From an uncultured Altererythrobacter sp. (GTDB lineage: Bacteria; Pseudomonadota; Alphaproteobacteria; Sphingomonadales; Sphingomonadaceae), in assembly GCA_946886175.1 (NCBI GenBank), contig CAMPIA010000068.1, forward strand, positions 1 through 6,887: a DNA stretch of 6,887 bases, given 5' to 3'. The notes under the pieces are model-generated. The model was not told the DNA's origin. It saw nothing but the letters and a program-made list of their open reading frames with translations, and made no database searches. Below, one piece after another: positions 1 to 6,847 of the stretch; positions within the stretch are counted from its first letter, which is position 1; every line of letters starts with the position of its first letter. Made by a program: the position numbers and the translations under genes.

Positions 1-575
<575 letters not shown>

Positions 576-599
576 TAAAGGTCTGGATTTGGGCGAATA

Positions 600-645
600 C
601 GGGGAAGTAATGCATGGCGGAACGCAGCGTTCCCCCACTTCCCCG
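600..645 (-). terminator. Nested inverted repeat after the GGDEF-EAL gene, likely terminator or RNA 3' end
   Basis: A perfect 9-base inverted repeat, CGGGGAAGT (600-608) and ACTTCCCCG (637-645), encloses a second one, GGAACGC/GCGTTCC (619-625 and 627-633). The structure begins four bases after the stop codon of the minus-strand GGDEF-EAL gene at 650-652. That is the expected place for a terminator or a 3' stabilising hairpin. There is no clean U-run after it on the minus strand, only a moderately AT-rich stretch, so intrinsic termination is not certain. Confidence 0.45.
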
Positions 646-649
646 CCGC

Positions 650-2611
650 TCAGATCGCCACTTTGCGTTCGGGCCCTTCGTCGCGTTCCTGCGCGAGCAG
701 CATGGCGGCGAGATAGTCGGGCACCGCGCGGCTGAAGTAGTACCCCTGGCCCAGCGTACAACCCGCGTCGCGCACCGCGGTCACCTGCTCGACCGTCTCG
801 AGCCCTTCGGCGACGATCTCCATGTCGAGCTGCGCGCCCATCTCGGCGACCGCGCGGATGATCGCTTCGGTGCGCTTCGACACTTCCGGCCCCGAGACGA
901 AGCTGCGGTCGACCTTGATCTTCTTGAACGGATACTTGTTGACGTAGGCGAGCGAGGAATAGCCGGTGCCGAAATCGTCGAGCGCGAAGCGCACGCCGCG
1001 GCTCGAAAGCTCGCGGATAAATTCGTCGGTCGCCTCGCTGTCGTCGAGGAACAGGCTTTCGGTCACCTCGAGCTCGAGCCGGGTCGGGTCGAGGTTCGCC
1101 TCGCGCAGCGCGCTCAGGATGCCGAGCGCCGCGCCGGGCGCCTTGATCTGCAACGGCGAGAGGTTGACCGCGAGCGTCACGTCCGCGGGCCACTGCGCCG
1201 CGGCCTTGGCCGCCTGGCCGGTGATCCAGTTGCCGAGCGTGACGATCACCCCGGTCTCCTCGGCCACCGGGATGAACTCGTCGGGGCGCATCTCGCCCTT
1301 CTGCGGGTGGAACCAGCGCACCAGCGCCTCGAACGTGCGGATGCGGCCGGTCGCCAGATCGACGATCGGCTGGAAGAAGATCGACAGCTCGTTCTTCTGG
1401 ATCGCGCTGCGCAGCTCCGCCTCGATCTCGCGCCGGCGGGCGAGGTTGCGGCTCATGGAACCGTCGAAGAAGCAGGTCTGGCGGCGGCCGTTGACCTTGG
1501 CGTGGTAGAGCGCGAGATCGGCCGCCTGCATCACGGTGTCGGCGTCGGCGCCGTCCTCGGGCAGCACCGCGACGCCGAGCGAGGCGCCGACTTCGAGCCG
1601 TTCGCCGTCGATCCGCACCGGACGCATGATCTCGGCGTGGACCTCGCTAGCGAGCCGCATGCAGTCCGCGCGGCTTTCGACCTCGCAGAAGACGATGAAC
1701 TCGTCGCCGCCGAAGCGCGCGACGGTGCCGCCCGCAGGCGTGACGTCCCTGAGCCGCTTGGCGACGGTCTGGAGCACGCGGTCGCCGATCGGGTGGCCGA
1801 GCAGGTCGTTGACTTCCTTGAAGCGGTCGAGATCGATCCAGATCATGCCCATCATCTGGTCTGCGGGCACATCCATCAGCTTCTCGACCATCGCGTGGTT
1901 GAGCCCTGCGCGGTTGGCGAGCCCGGTCACCGCGTCGGTCCGTGCGAGGTGCTGCATCTTGTCGGCCAGACGAGCGCTTGTTTCGGCGGCGGCGATATTG
2001 TCGCGCAGCACCTTGAACACGTTCATCGTGATCGAGGCCATCGCGGGCACCATCAGCACCATCGTGACCGCAAAGGCGTAGAACGCGAGGCTGCCGAGAT
2101 AGAGGCAGGCGGCGAACAGCGGCATGCAGACGAGCACGAGCTGGCCGATCGCGATCGTCGGGCGGCCCGCGTTGCGCGCGCAGATCGCCACGCCGTAGCC
2201 GATCGCGTTCGCGGCGAGCAGCACCTGCCCCCCCGGCGCGACCTCCAGGACCAGCGAGGCGGCGGCGACTGTGCCCATGAGGAGCGCGTAGGTGAACGCG
2301 CCGACCTCGTAGAAGATTTCGAGCCTGGAAGTGCTCGTATCCCCGTCGGGTGAAAGGCTGAGAGCGGCCACCACGCGGATCAGCGCGACCACCGTCAGCG
2401 CCATGCTGAGCACGTAGAGCACCATGGATTCGCTGAGGTAGGCGACGACCAGCGAGGAGGCGATGCCGCTCGCCGCGCCGGCGGCGAGACTGCTCGGCAA
2501 GGTGTAGAGCGTGCGGACGAGCGTGCGGCGCACGCGTTCGGACAACGCATCGCCTTTCGTGAAGTAGGACAGGGCCCAGTCCACCTCGTCCTTCGGTTCG
2601 CTCATCGCCAT
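650..2611 (-). CDS. Membrane-anchored GGDEF-EAL cyclic-di-GMP enzyme (diguanylate cyclase/phosphodiesterase)
   Basis: This 653-residue inner-membrane protein makes and/or degrades the second messenger cyclic di-GMP. After a charged N-terminus, about six hydrophobic helices (roughly 40-58, 63-84, 104-123, 129-145, 153-171, 175-195) form a MASE-like sensor of unknown ligand. A short helical linker (196-225) leads to the GGDEF domain (about 225-385), with an intact RFGGDEF motif at 299-305 and the metal-binding D260 in DLDRF. No RxxD inhibitory site is found at the usual place before GGDEF; PAGG stands there. The EAL domain (about 395-640) keeps the whole catalytic set: E428 of EAL, N483 of VNLSP, E515 of EVTES, D545/D546 of DDFGTG, K566 of KIKVDRSF, the AEGLE loop at 601-605, and Q622. 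Both activities are therefore possible, and which one dominates cannot be read from sequence. M1 (2611) and M3 (2605) are both possible starts and neither has a clear ribosome binding site. Output is probably motility, adhesion or envelope control, as is general for the family. Confidence 0.93.
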   Translation of the reverse strand: MAMSEPKDEVDWALSYFTKGDALSERVRRTLVRTLYTLPSSLAAGAASGIASSLVVAYLSESMVLYVLSMALTVVALIRVVAALSLSPDGDTSTSRLEIFYEVGAFTYALLMGTVAAASLVLEVAPGGQVLLAANAIGYGVAICARNAGRPTIAIGQLVLVCMPLFAACLYLGSLAFYAFAVTMVLMVPAMASITMNVFKVLRDNIAAAETSARLADKMQHLARTDAVTGLANRAGLNHAMVEKLMDVPADQMMGMIWIDLDRFKEVNDLLGHPIGDRVLQTVAKRLRDVTPAGGTVARFGGDEFIVFCEVESRADCMRLASEVHAEIMRPVRIDGERLEVGASLGVAVLPEDGADADTVMQAADLALYHAKVNGRRQTCFFDGSMSRNLARRREIEAELRSAIQKNELSIFFQPIVDLATGRIRTFEALVRWFHPQKGEMRPDEFIPVAEETGVIVTLGNWITGQAAKAAAQWPADVTLAVNLSPLQIKAPGAALGILSALREANLDPTRLELEVTESLFLDDSEATDEFIRELSSRGVRFALDDFGTGYSSLAYVNKYPFKKIKVDRSFVSGPEVSKRTEAIIRAVAEMGAQLDMEIVAEGLETVEQVTAVRDAGCTLGQGYYFSRAVPDYLAAMLLAQERDEGPERKVAI

Positions 2612-2702
2612 AGCGAGGGACTTAGCGAAAAGTGGTCACCGCATAGTTAATGACGCGCTTACAGATCGCTGGAGTGTGCGGAAAACCGGGCGTTAGGGGC
2701 GC

Positions 2703-3041
2703 TTAGCCGTCCGAAGCCGGACGCAGCGACGCGCAGCGGCCGCCGTGGGTCGAAACCTCGAGCGACTTCGCCAGCCGCGCATCGAGCGTGCGGCAGATGC
2801 CGAGCCACCAGTCGTAATTCGCGCGGTCGCCGGCGAAGAAGGCGCGTTCGGCATGGCCGCGCGCCTCTCGCGCGGCGCCGAGCCCGTATTGCGCGAAGTG
2901 CCGCAGCGCGGCGTGGAGCAGTTGATCGTCGCGCCGCCCGGCGCCGTTGTCGTTGGCCGCCGTGGCGGGAGCGCGGCGCTCGAGGATCCGCGCCAGCGGA
3001 GAATGCGCGGGGAGGCGCGAGGCGGCGAAATGGACGGTCAT
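2703..3041 (-). CDS. Uncharacterised 112-residue protein
   Basis: I do not recognise a named family. The start MTVHFAASRL at 3041 is preferred because GGAAGG (3051-3056) lies nine bases upstream. The frame opens earlier (3107), but that extension is arginine- and proline-rich and has no ribosome binding site. Residues 1-37 look flexible, with ATAANDNGAGRR; the run AANDN is common in small alphaproteobacterial proteins. Residues 38-95 look like two or three amphipathic helices with aromatic and acidic positions (HFAQYGLGAAREA, GDRANYDWWLGICRTLDARL). There is no signal peptide, membrane segment or metal motif; cysteines are at about 83 and 103. It is probably a small soluble cytoplasmic protein. 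It lies between the cell wall hydrolase and GGDEF-EAL genes on the same strand, with gaps of 145 and 91 bases, so co-transcription with the latter is possible but unproven. A rival frame at 2659-3069 is arginine-rich and looks like a shadow. Confidence 0.65.
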   Translation of the reverse strand: MTVHFAASRLPAHSPLARILERRAPATAANDNGAGRRDDQLLHAALRHFAQYGLGAAREARGHAERAFFAGDRANYDWWLGICRTLDARLAKSLEVSTHGGRCASLRPASDG

Positions 3042-3186
3042 TCGAAGGGGCCTTCCCGTCTGGGGCCACGCACGTTTCGTGTCGGGCGCCGGTTGCGACT
3101 TGCGCAAGGGTCTAGCCGCCCACTCCTAAGCGAGGGTTCTGTGCTACGGTTTCCCGGTCCTTAACCTTGTCGATCGCCTGGGGGCT

Positions 3187-4323
3187 CTAGTTGGGCTGGG
3201 CGATCCAGCGGCCGCTGTTGGCGTATTCGGGCTTCACGTCGCCGCTTGCGGGCAGGTTGCCGGCGGTGAACACCGCATCGCCTCCGCGCGCCTCGACCGC
3301 CTGCGAATAGACCGGAGCCGGCGTCCGCTCCGCGCCCGAGCGACTGGCGGCGACCGCTTCGGCGCGCGCATCTTCGTAGGCGCGCGCCAGCGTCACCGGG
3401 TCGGCGGCGGGCACGGGCGCTGCGCTGCGCGGGTGCGGCGCGGCCGCCGGTTCGTTGCCGCGATAGGCGGCGGTGAACGCGCCCGGCCGCCCGGCCGCGC
3501 CGCGCCAGCGATAGAATCGATGCGCGCCGATCGTGCCCACGGTGTCGAGGCTCGGCGCCCAATAGGGATTGATCCAGATCGTATGGTAATGCGTGGCGAG
3601 CCCGACCGCTTCGTAAACCTCGCCCGCGAGCGCCTGGCGCGCGACCAGCAGCGCGCGGTCCCACGCCGCATTCATCGGCCTGCGCGAAAGCGAGCCGTCG
3701 CAGGTGAAGGTGAACTGGCAGCCCGTCTTGCGCTCGGATCCCTGATACACGACCCCGCACACGCTGTTCGGATAGCTCGGGTGCGCCACCCGGTTGAGCA
3801 CCACCTGCGCGACCGCGCGCTGGCCGCCGATCGCCTCGCTCGCCGCTTCGTAATAGACCGCGTTCGCGAGGCATTGCAGCGCGCGCGCGCGGTCGATGCC
3901 GCTGCCCGTGAAATCGAACGCGCGCGCCGCCGGCCCGGCGGTGCGCGAGGCGGCGAAGCCGGCCGCCGCCGCGCCGCCGGTCCCGGTCGGGTCGAACACG
4001 CTCGCGCCGTTCTCGATCGCGGCGTAGGCCGCACGCGGCGCGTCTTCGAGGAAATAGAACGCAGAGCCGGGAAAGCTGTAGCCCGCGCGCTCGAACGGCA
4101 TCGGCTCGATCGCTTCGGCTGCGGCTTCCTCCGGCGCGGCGCGGCCGAAGGCGTGCCACTCGTCGGGCGCGGCCATCGCCGGCACCCCGACCGCCGCGAT
4201 CAGCGCGAGAATCCGCCGGTCGCGATGCTTCGCCGCCAGACGCGACCACAGGCTCGCCCGGCGGCGGCGCGTGCGGATCGGGGAGGCGGGGGCAGGGGTC
4301 AAATGCGGTCCTTTGGCTGACAT
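3187..4323 (-). CDS. SleB-family cell wall hydrolase (Hydrolase_2 domain)
   Basis: This 378-residue exported protein is predicted to cleave the glycan strands of peptidoglycan. The N-terminus is strongly basic (RTRRRRASLWSRLAAKHRDRR), followed by one hydrophobic stretch at about 37-52 ending PAMAAP. That is a signal peptide or membrane anchor placing the rest in the periplasm. The catalytic domain spans about 143-290. It has ALQCLANAVYYEAASE with the likely catalytic glutamate E159, then GGQRAVAQVVLNRVAHPSYPN, the THYHTIW segment (H245, H247) and the NPYWAPSL motif. Cysteines C189, C202 and C208, with C151, may form disulfides. A proline- and alanine-rich tail (about 291-378) has no recognised fold. 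The frame stays open to 4509, but the ATG at 4323 is chosen because it puts the basic and hydrophobic export signal near the N-terminus and has GGAG ten bases upstream. Spore germination is not implied; Gram-negative members of this family act in envelope remodelling. The gene diverges from btuB. Confidence 0.88.
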   Translation of the reverse strand: MSAKGPHLTPAPASPIRTRRRRASLWSRLAAKHRDRRILALIAAVGVPAMAAPDEWHAFGRAAPEEAAAEAIEPMPFERAGYSFPGSAFYFLEDAPRAAYAAIENGASVFDPTGTGGAAAAGFAASRTAGPAARAFDFTGSGIDRARALQCLANAVYYEAASEAIGGQRAVAQVVLNRVAHPSYPNSVCGVVYQGSERKTGCQFTFTCDGSLSRRPMNAAWDRALLVARQALAGEVYEAVGLATHYHTIWINPYWAPSLDTVGTIGAHRFYRWRGAAGRPGAFTAAYRGNEPAAAPHPRSAAPVPAADPVTLARAYEDARAEAVAASRSGAERTPAPVYSQAVEARGGDAVFTAGNLPASGDVKPEYANSGRWIAQPN

Positions 4324-4535
4324 GCGAGTCGCGCTCCGGCGCGTATCAGTGCGAAGGGTGAACCTCGACCGCGTCCGCCGGGCTGTCCCTTGGCGGTACA
4401 GGTGGCAATCGACGGTTAAGACGCATGCTTGCCAAAACGTTGATCGCCCGGATCGCGCTGCCGCGTAGGCCGGGTAGAGTTGGAACCGGCTCTGCACATC
4501 TTGCCGCACCGTTGCCGCGCGTCTAAGGGCCGCCG
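4324..4535. other. Divergent intergenic region between the hydrolase gene and the btuB leader
   Basis: These roughly 210 bases should hold promoters for the leftward hydrolase gene and the rightward riboswitch-btuB transcript. I see no convincing -35/-10 pair on either strand. The AT-richest part is around 4411-4442 (gttaagacgc and ccaaaacgttgat), the best guess for promoter position. A weak inverted repeat, GCCGG/CCGGC at 4469-4473 and 4486-4490, lies just upstream of the aptamer. The open frames that cross this region are extensions of the flanking genes without ribosome binding sites. Confidence 0.4.
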
Positions 4536-4728
4536 CACGTCATGGGTTGTACGCGCGTTCTCTTCGGGGATCGGGCGGACCGAAGAGGGAAGGGGGTGCG
4601 ATGCCCCCGCTGCCCCCGCAACTGTGACCGGGGAGCGCCCGCTCCACATGCCACTGGCGCCTTCGGGTGGCCGGGAAGGCGAAGCGGGCCGCGTCGATCC
4701 GGGAGCCAGGAGACCTGCCGGTGACGGT
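4536..4728 (+). promoter_or_regulatory. Cobalamin riboswitch (adenosylcobalamin-type aptamer)
   Basis: The conserved core of the cobalamin riboswitch family can be read in order. First comes a hairpin, TCTTCGG (4561-4567) pairing with CCGAAGA (4580-4586), followed by GGGAA. Next is GGGGGTGCGATGCCCCC and the near-invariant GCTGCCCCCGCAACTGT (4609-4625). A GCCAC/GTGGC stem (4650-4654 with 4667-4671) and GGGAAGGC (4673-4680) follow. The block ends with the B12 box AGCCAGGAGACCTGCC (4704-4719). A likely closing stem is CGTCA (4538-4542) with TGACG (4722-4726), which sets the approximate ends. The RNA binds a cobalamin, usually adenosylcobalamin, and represses the downstream gene when the vitamin is plentiful. 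The next gene is btuB, the classic target. No GC-rich hairpin with a U-run follows, so control is probably at translation. The exact 5' end and ligand subtype are inferred. Confidence 0.95.
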
Positions 4729-4763
4729 CGTTCGTGCTGCCGGGCGGGGTGCACCGGAAGCAA

Positions 4764-4791
4764 GCGGAGGGGGCGCGTGCCTTCGCTCCGT
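4764..4791 (+). promoter_or_regulatory. Candidate anti-sequestor hairpin in the btuB leader
   Basis: GCGGAG (4764-4769) can pair with CTCCGT (4786-4791), including one G-U pair. Inside it, GGGGC (4770-4774) can pair with GCCTT (4779-4783) around a GCGT loop. Forming this hairpin uses the same CTCCG bases needed to mask the btuB ribosome binding site, so it would leave the site exposed. The pairing is seen in the sequence; the role is inferred. Confidence 0.5.
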
Positions 4792-4819
4792 CATGGGCGA
4801 CGTTCGCACATGACAGGAG
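4786..4819 (+). promoter_or_regulatory. Hairpin predicted to sequester the btuB ribosome binding site
   Basis: CTCCGTCATG (4786-4795) pairs with CATGAC (4809-4814) and GGAG (4816-4819), making ten base pairs with A4815 bulged. The loop can add GCG/CGC (4797-4799 with 4805-4807). The 3' arm contains the btuB Shine-Dalgarno AGGAG (4815-4819), five bases before the ATG at 4825. When formed, this stem should block ribosome access. It lies about 60 bases after the B12 box, where expression platforms of translational cobalamin riboswitches sit. Confidence 0.65.
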
Positions 4820-4824
4820 ATATA

Positions 4825-6723
4825 ATGCGTAACTATCTGATTATCGGCGCCAGCTTGACCGCGCTTTCGGCCCCCCTTGCGGCGCAAGAAGGCCCGAGCC
4901 CCTATTCCGAGTTCCAGCCCGACGAAACCCAGATCACCGTCACCGCCACCGGCACGCGGATCGAGATCGAGGACACCGGCCAACCGGTGACCGTGATTGG
5001 CGAGGATGAGATCGAAAGCGTGCAGGGCGCCGATCTCACCCGCGTGCTCGAGCGGGTGCCGGGCCTGGTCTTCAGCCGTAACGGCGGTCCGGGCGCAGTC
5101 ACCGGTGTGCGCGTGCGCGGGGCGCAGGGCGAACAACTGCTCGTCCTGCTCGACGGGGTCCGCGTGTCCGATCCGGCCGCGCCCAGCGGCGGGTTCGACT
5201 TCGGCAACCTGCTCAGCAGCAACCTCGCCAAGATCGAAATCCTGCGCGGATCGAACAGCACGATCTGGGGTTCCGACGCGATCGGCGGCGTGCTCGTCGC
5301 CACCACGCGCGCCGAAAGCGGGCTCGAGGCGAGCGCCGAATACGGTTCGCGCGACACCATGACCGGCGCGGTCTCGGGCGGGATCGGCGGCGACCGCGGC
5401 TTCCTCGGCGGCTCGGCCGGCTACTACCGTACCGACGGTTTCTCGCAGGTGGCGAGCGGCACCGAGGCCGACGGTTTCGAGCAATGGGCCGCCAACGGCC
5501 AGGGCCGGCTCTATCTCTCGCCCCGGTTCGAGCTGTTCGCGCGCGGGCGCTGGGTCGAGGGCGACCTCGATCTCGATGGCTACCTGCCCGACTTCACCCT
5601 GGGCGATACCGCGGAAACGCAGCATACGCGGCTCTATTCGGCATCGACCGGAGCGATCTACGACACCGGGCCCCTGTTCGTCAGCGCGGCCTATTCGTTC
5701 GCCGATACCGAGCGGGTGAACCGCGCAACCCCTGATGCCGACCCCAGCTTCACCAGCGACGGCCATTCGGATCGCGTCGAAGTGCGCGGCGAGTGGCGGC
5801 CGATCGGGCCGCTGCTGGTCAACTTCGGCGCAGAGAACGAGTGGACCGCCTACGGCACATCGTCCGAGGAGCGGCGGACCACGCGCATCTTCGGCGCCTA
5901 TGGCCAGCTCGGGATCGAGATGGGCGGGCTCTCCGCTCACGCCGGCGCGCGGTTCGACGACCACGCGCGCTTCGGCAGCGAGACGAGCTTCGGCGGCGAT
6001 GTCAGCTATGCGCTCGGCGGCGACTTGCGCCTGCGCGCGAGCGTGGGCGAGGGCTTCAAGGCGCCGACGCTCTACCAGCTGTTCTCCGATTTCGGGAACG
6101 AGGCGCTCGAGCCCGAGCACAGCACCAGTTACGATCTCGGGCTGGTCCACGGCGACCGCTCGCTCGCCGACACCCGCTTCTTCGGCGCGGTGACGGTGTT
6201 CCGCCGCGACACGCGCGACCAGATCGAGTTCGCGAGCTGCTTCGGGAACGCCGCGCCGGTCTGCGGCGACGGGCGGTTCGGATATTTCGACAATCTGGGC
6301 CGCGTGCGCGCCGAGGGGTTCGAGGTCGAGCTTGCCGCGCGCCCGTCCGACCGCTGGGTGACCCGCGCGGTCTATGCCTGGATCGACACCGAGAATCGCA
6401 CCGAAGGCTCGGCCGACGCGGGCAAGGCGCTCGCGCGCCGTCCGCACCACGCGCTGACGCTTTCGGCGGACTGGCGCACCCCGCTGGCCGATTTCACCAT
6501 CGGCGGCGACGTGCGGCTGGTGAGCGATTCGTTCGACGACGCGGCCAACATGGTCCCGCTCGACGGCTACGCGCTCGCGACCTTGCGCGCTTCGCTCCCG
6601 ATCGGCGAGCGGTTCGAACTGTTCGGCCGGGTCGAGAACCTGTTCGACGCCGACTACCAGACCGCCGCCGGCTACGCGACCGCAGGCAGCAGCGCCTACC
6701 TGGGCGCCCGCGCGCGGTTTTGA
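4825..6723 (+). CDS. btuB: TonB-dependent vitamin B12 outer-membrane receptor BtuB
   Basis: This 632-residue receptor carries cobalamins across the outer membrane using TonB-transmitted energy; E. coli BtuB is 614 residues, so it is full length. The start MRNYLIIGASLTALSAPLAA at 4825 gives a signal peptide with probable cleavage after AAPLAA-like residues near 20, and AGGAG lies five bases upstream. A TonB-box-like QITVTAT (36-42) precedes the plug domain (about 45-163), with LTRVLERVPGLVFSRNGGPG, VRVRGAQGEQLLVLLDGVRV, IEILRGSNSTIWGSDAIGG. The rest is a beta barrel with the conserved VGEGFKAPTLYQLFSDFGN (about 402-420) and a C-terminus VENLFDADYQ...ARF ending in the phenylalanine typical of barrel insertion. 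The only two cysteines, C472 and C480, are close together and probably form a loop disulfide. The upstream cobalamin riboswitch supports B12 over siderophore as substrate. No btuCDF or cobalamin synthesis genes follow within the window. Confidence 0.95.
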   Translation: MRNYLIIGASLTALSAPLAAQEGPSPYSEFQPDETQITVTATGTRIEIEDTGQPVTVIGEDEIESVQGADLTRVLERVPGLVFSRNGGPGAVTGVRVRGAQGEQLLVLLDGVRVSDPAAPSGGFDFGNLLSSNLAKIEILRGSNSTIWGSDAIGGVLVATTRAESGLEASAEYGSRDTMTGAVSGGIGGDRGFLGGSAGYYRTDGFSQVASGTEADGFEQWAANGQGRLYLSPRFELFARGRWVEGDLDLDGYLPDFTLGDTAETQHTRLYSASTGAIYDTGPLFVSAAYSFADTERVNRATPDADPSFTSDGHSDRVEVRGEWRPIGPLLVNFGAENEWTAYGTSSEERRTTRIFGAYGQLGIEMGGLSAHAGARFDDHARFGSETSFGGDVSYALGGDLRLRASVGEGFKAPTLYQLFSDFGNEALEPEHSTSYDLGLVHGDRSLADTRFFGAVTVFRRDTRDQIEFASCFGNAAPVCGDGRFGYFDNLGRVRAEGFEVELAARPSDRWVTRAVYAWIDTENRTEGSADAGKALARRPHHALTLSADWRTPLADFTIGGDVRLVSDSFDDAANMVPLDGYALATLRASLPIGERFELFGRVENLFDADYQTAAGYATAGSSAYLGARARF

Positions 6724-6732
6724 TCGACTGGG

Positions 6733-6775
6733 CTGCAGGGTAGCAAAGACGCTTCGACGTCGCGCTGCCCTGCAG
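6733..6775 (+). terminator. Strong inverted repeat after btuB, possible terminator or 3' stabiliser
   Basis: CTGCAGGGTAGC (6733-6744) pairs with GCTGCCCTGCAG (6764-6775) over twelve positions with one G-U pair. The loop can add a small GACG/CGTC stem (6748-6751 with 6756-6761 region). It begins nine bases after the btuB stop. No U-run follows on the plus strand, so it may mark or protect the btuB mRNA 3' end rather than terminate by itself. Confidence 0.5.
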
Positions 6776-6811
6776 GTCGGGCGCGTGTCTTCGTGTGAAC
6801 CAAATCGAGGA

Positions 6812-6840
6812 TGCCCCCTCCTCGCGCGGAGAAGGGGGCA
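6812..6840. terminator. GC-rich hairpin between convergent genes, possible bidirectional terminator
   Basis: TGCCCCCT (6812-6819) is the exact reverse complement of AGGGGGCA (6833-6840). Inside, CTC/GAG adds three pairs around a GCGCG loop. It lies seven bases beyond the apparent stop codon of the leftward reading frame at the right edge and downstream of btuB on the other strand. This fits a shared terminator, though neither side has a good U-run; the minus strand has only a short ATTT 7-10 bases beyond. Confidence 0.5.
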
Positions 6841-6847
6841 GCAAGCG

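Noticed and set aside
614..2353. Long plus-strand open frame (579 codons) opposite the GGDEF-EAL gene
   Set aside because: It is the antisense shadow of a gene with clear domains. Its product is rich in Arg, His, Asp and Glu with no recognisable motif, typical of the reverse strand of high-GC coding DNA.
2659..3069. Rival minus-strand frame (136 codons) overlapping the 112-residue protein
   Set aside because: It is extremely arginine-rich and low in complexity, unlike the balanced helical composition of the chosen frame.
3433..4320. Plus-strand frame of 295 codons opposite the hydrolase
   Set aside because: Arginine/alanine-rich antisense shadow without motifs.
4324..4509. 62-codon upstream extension of the hydrolase gene
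   Set aside because: It would bury the export signal deep in the protein. The ATG at 4323 has a GGAG upstream and gives a normal exported N-terminus.
4480..4824. In-frame extension of btuB to an ATG at 4480
   Set aside because: It would translate the cobalamin riboswitch. The signal peptide and Shine-Dalgarno place the start at 4825.
4540..6450. Long minus-strand open frame (636 codons) opposite btuB
   Set aside because: It runs antisense through btuB and the riboswitch, and the protein is repetitive Ala/Arg/Glu/Val without domains.
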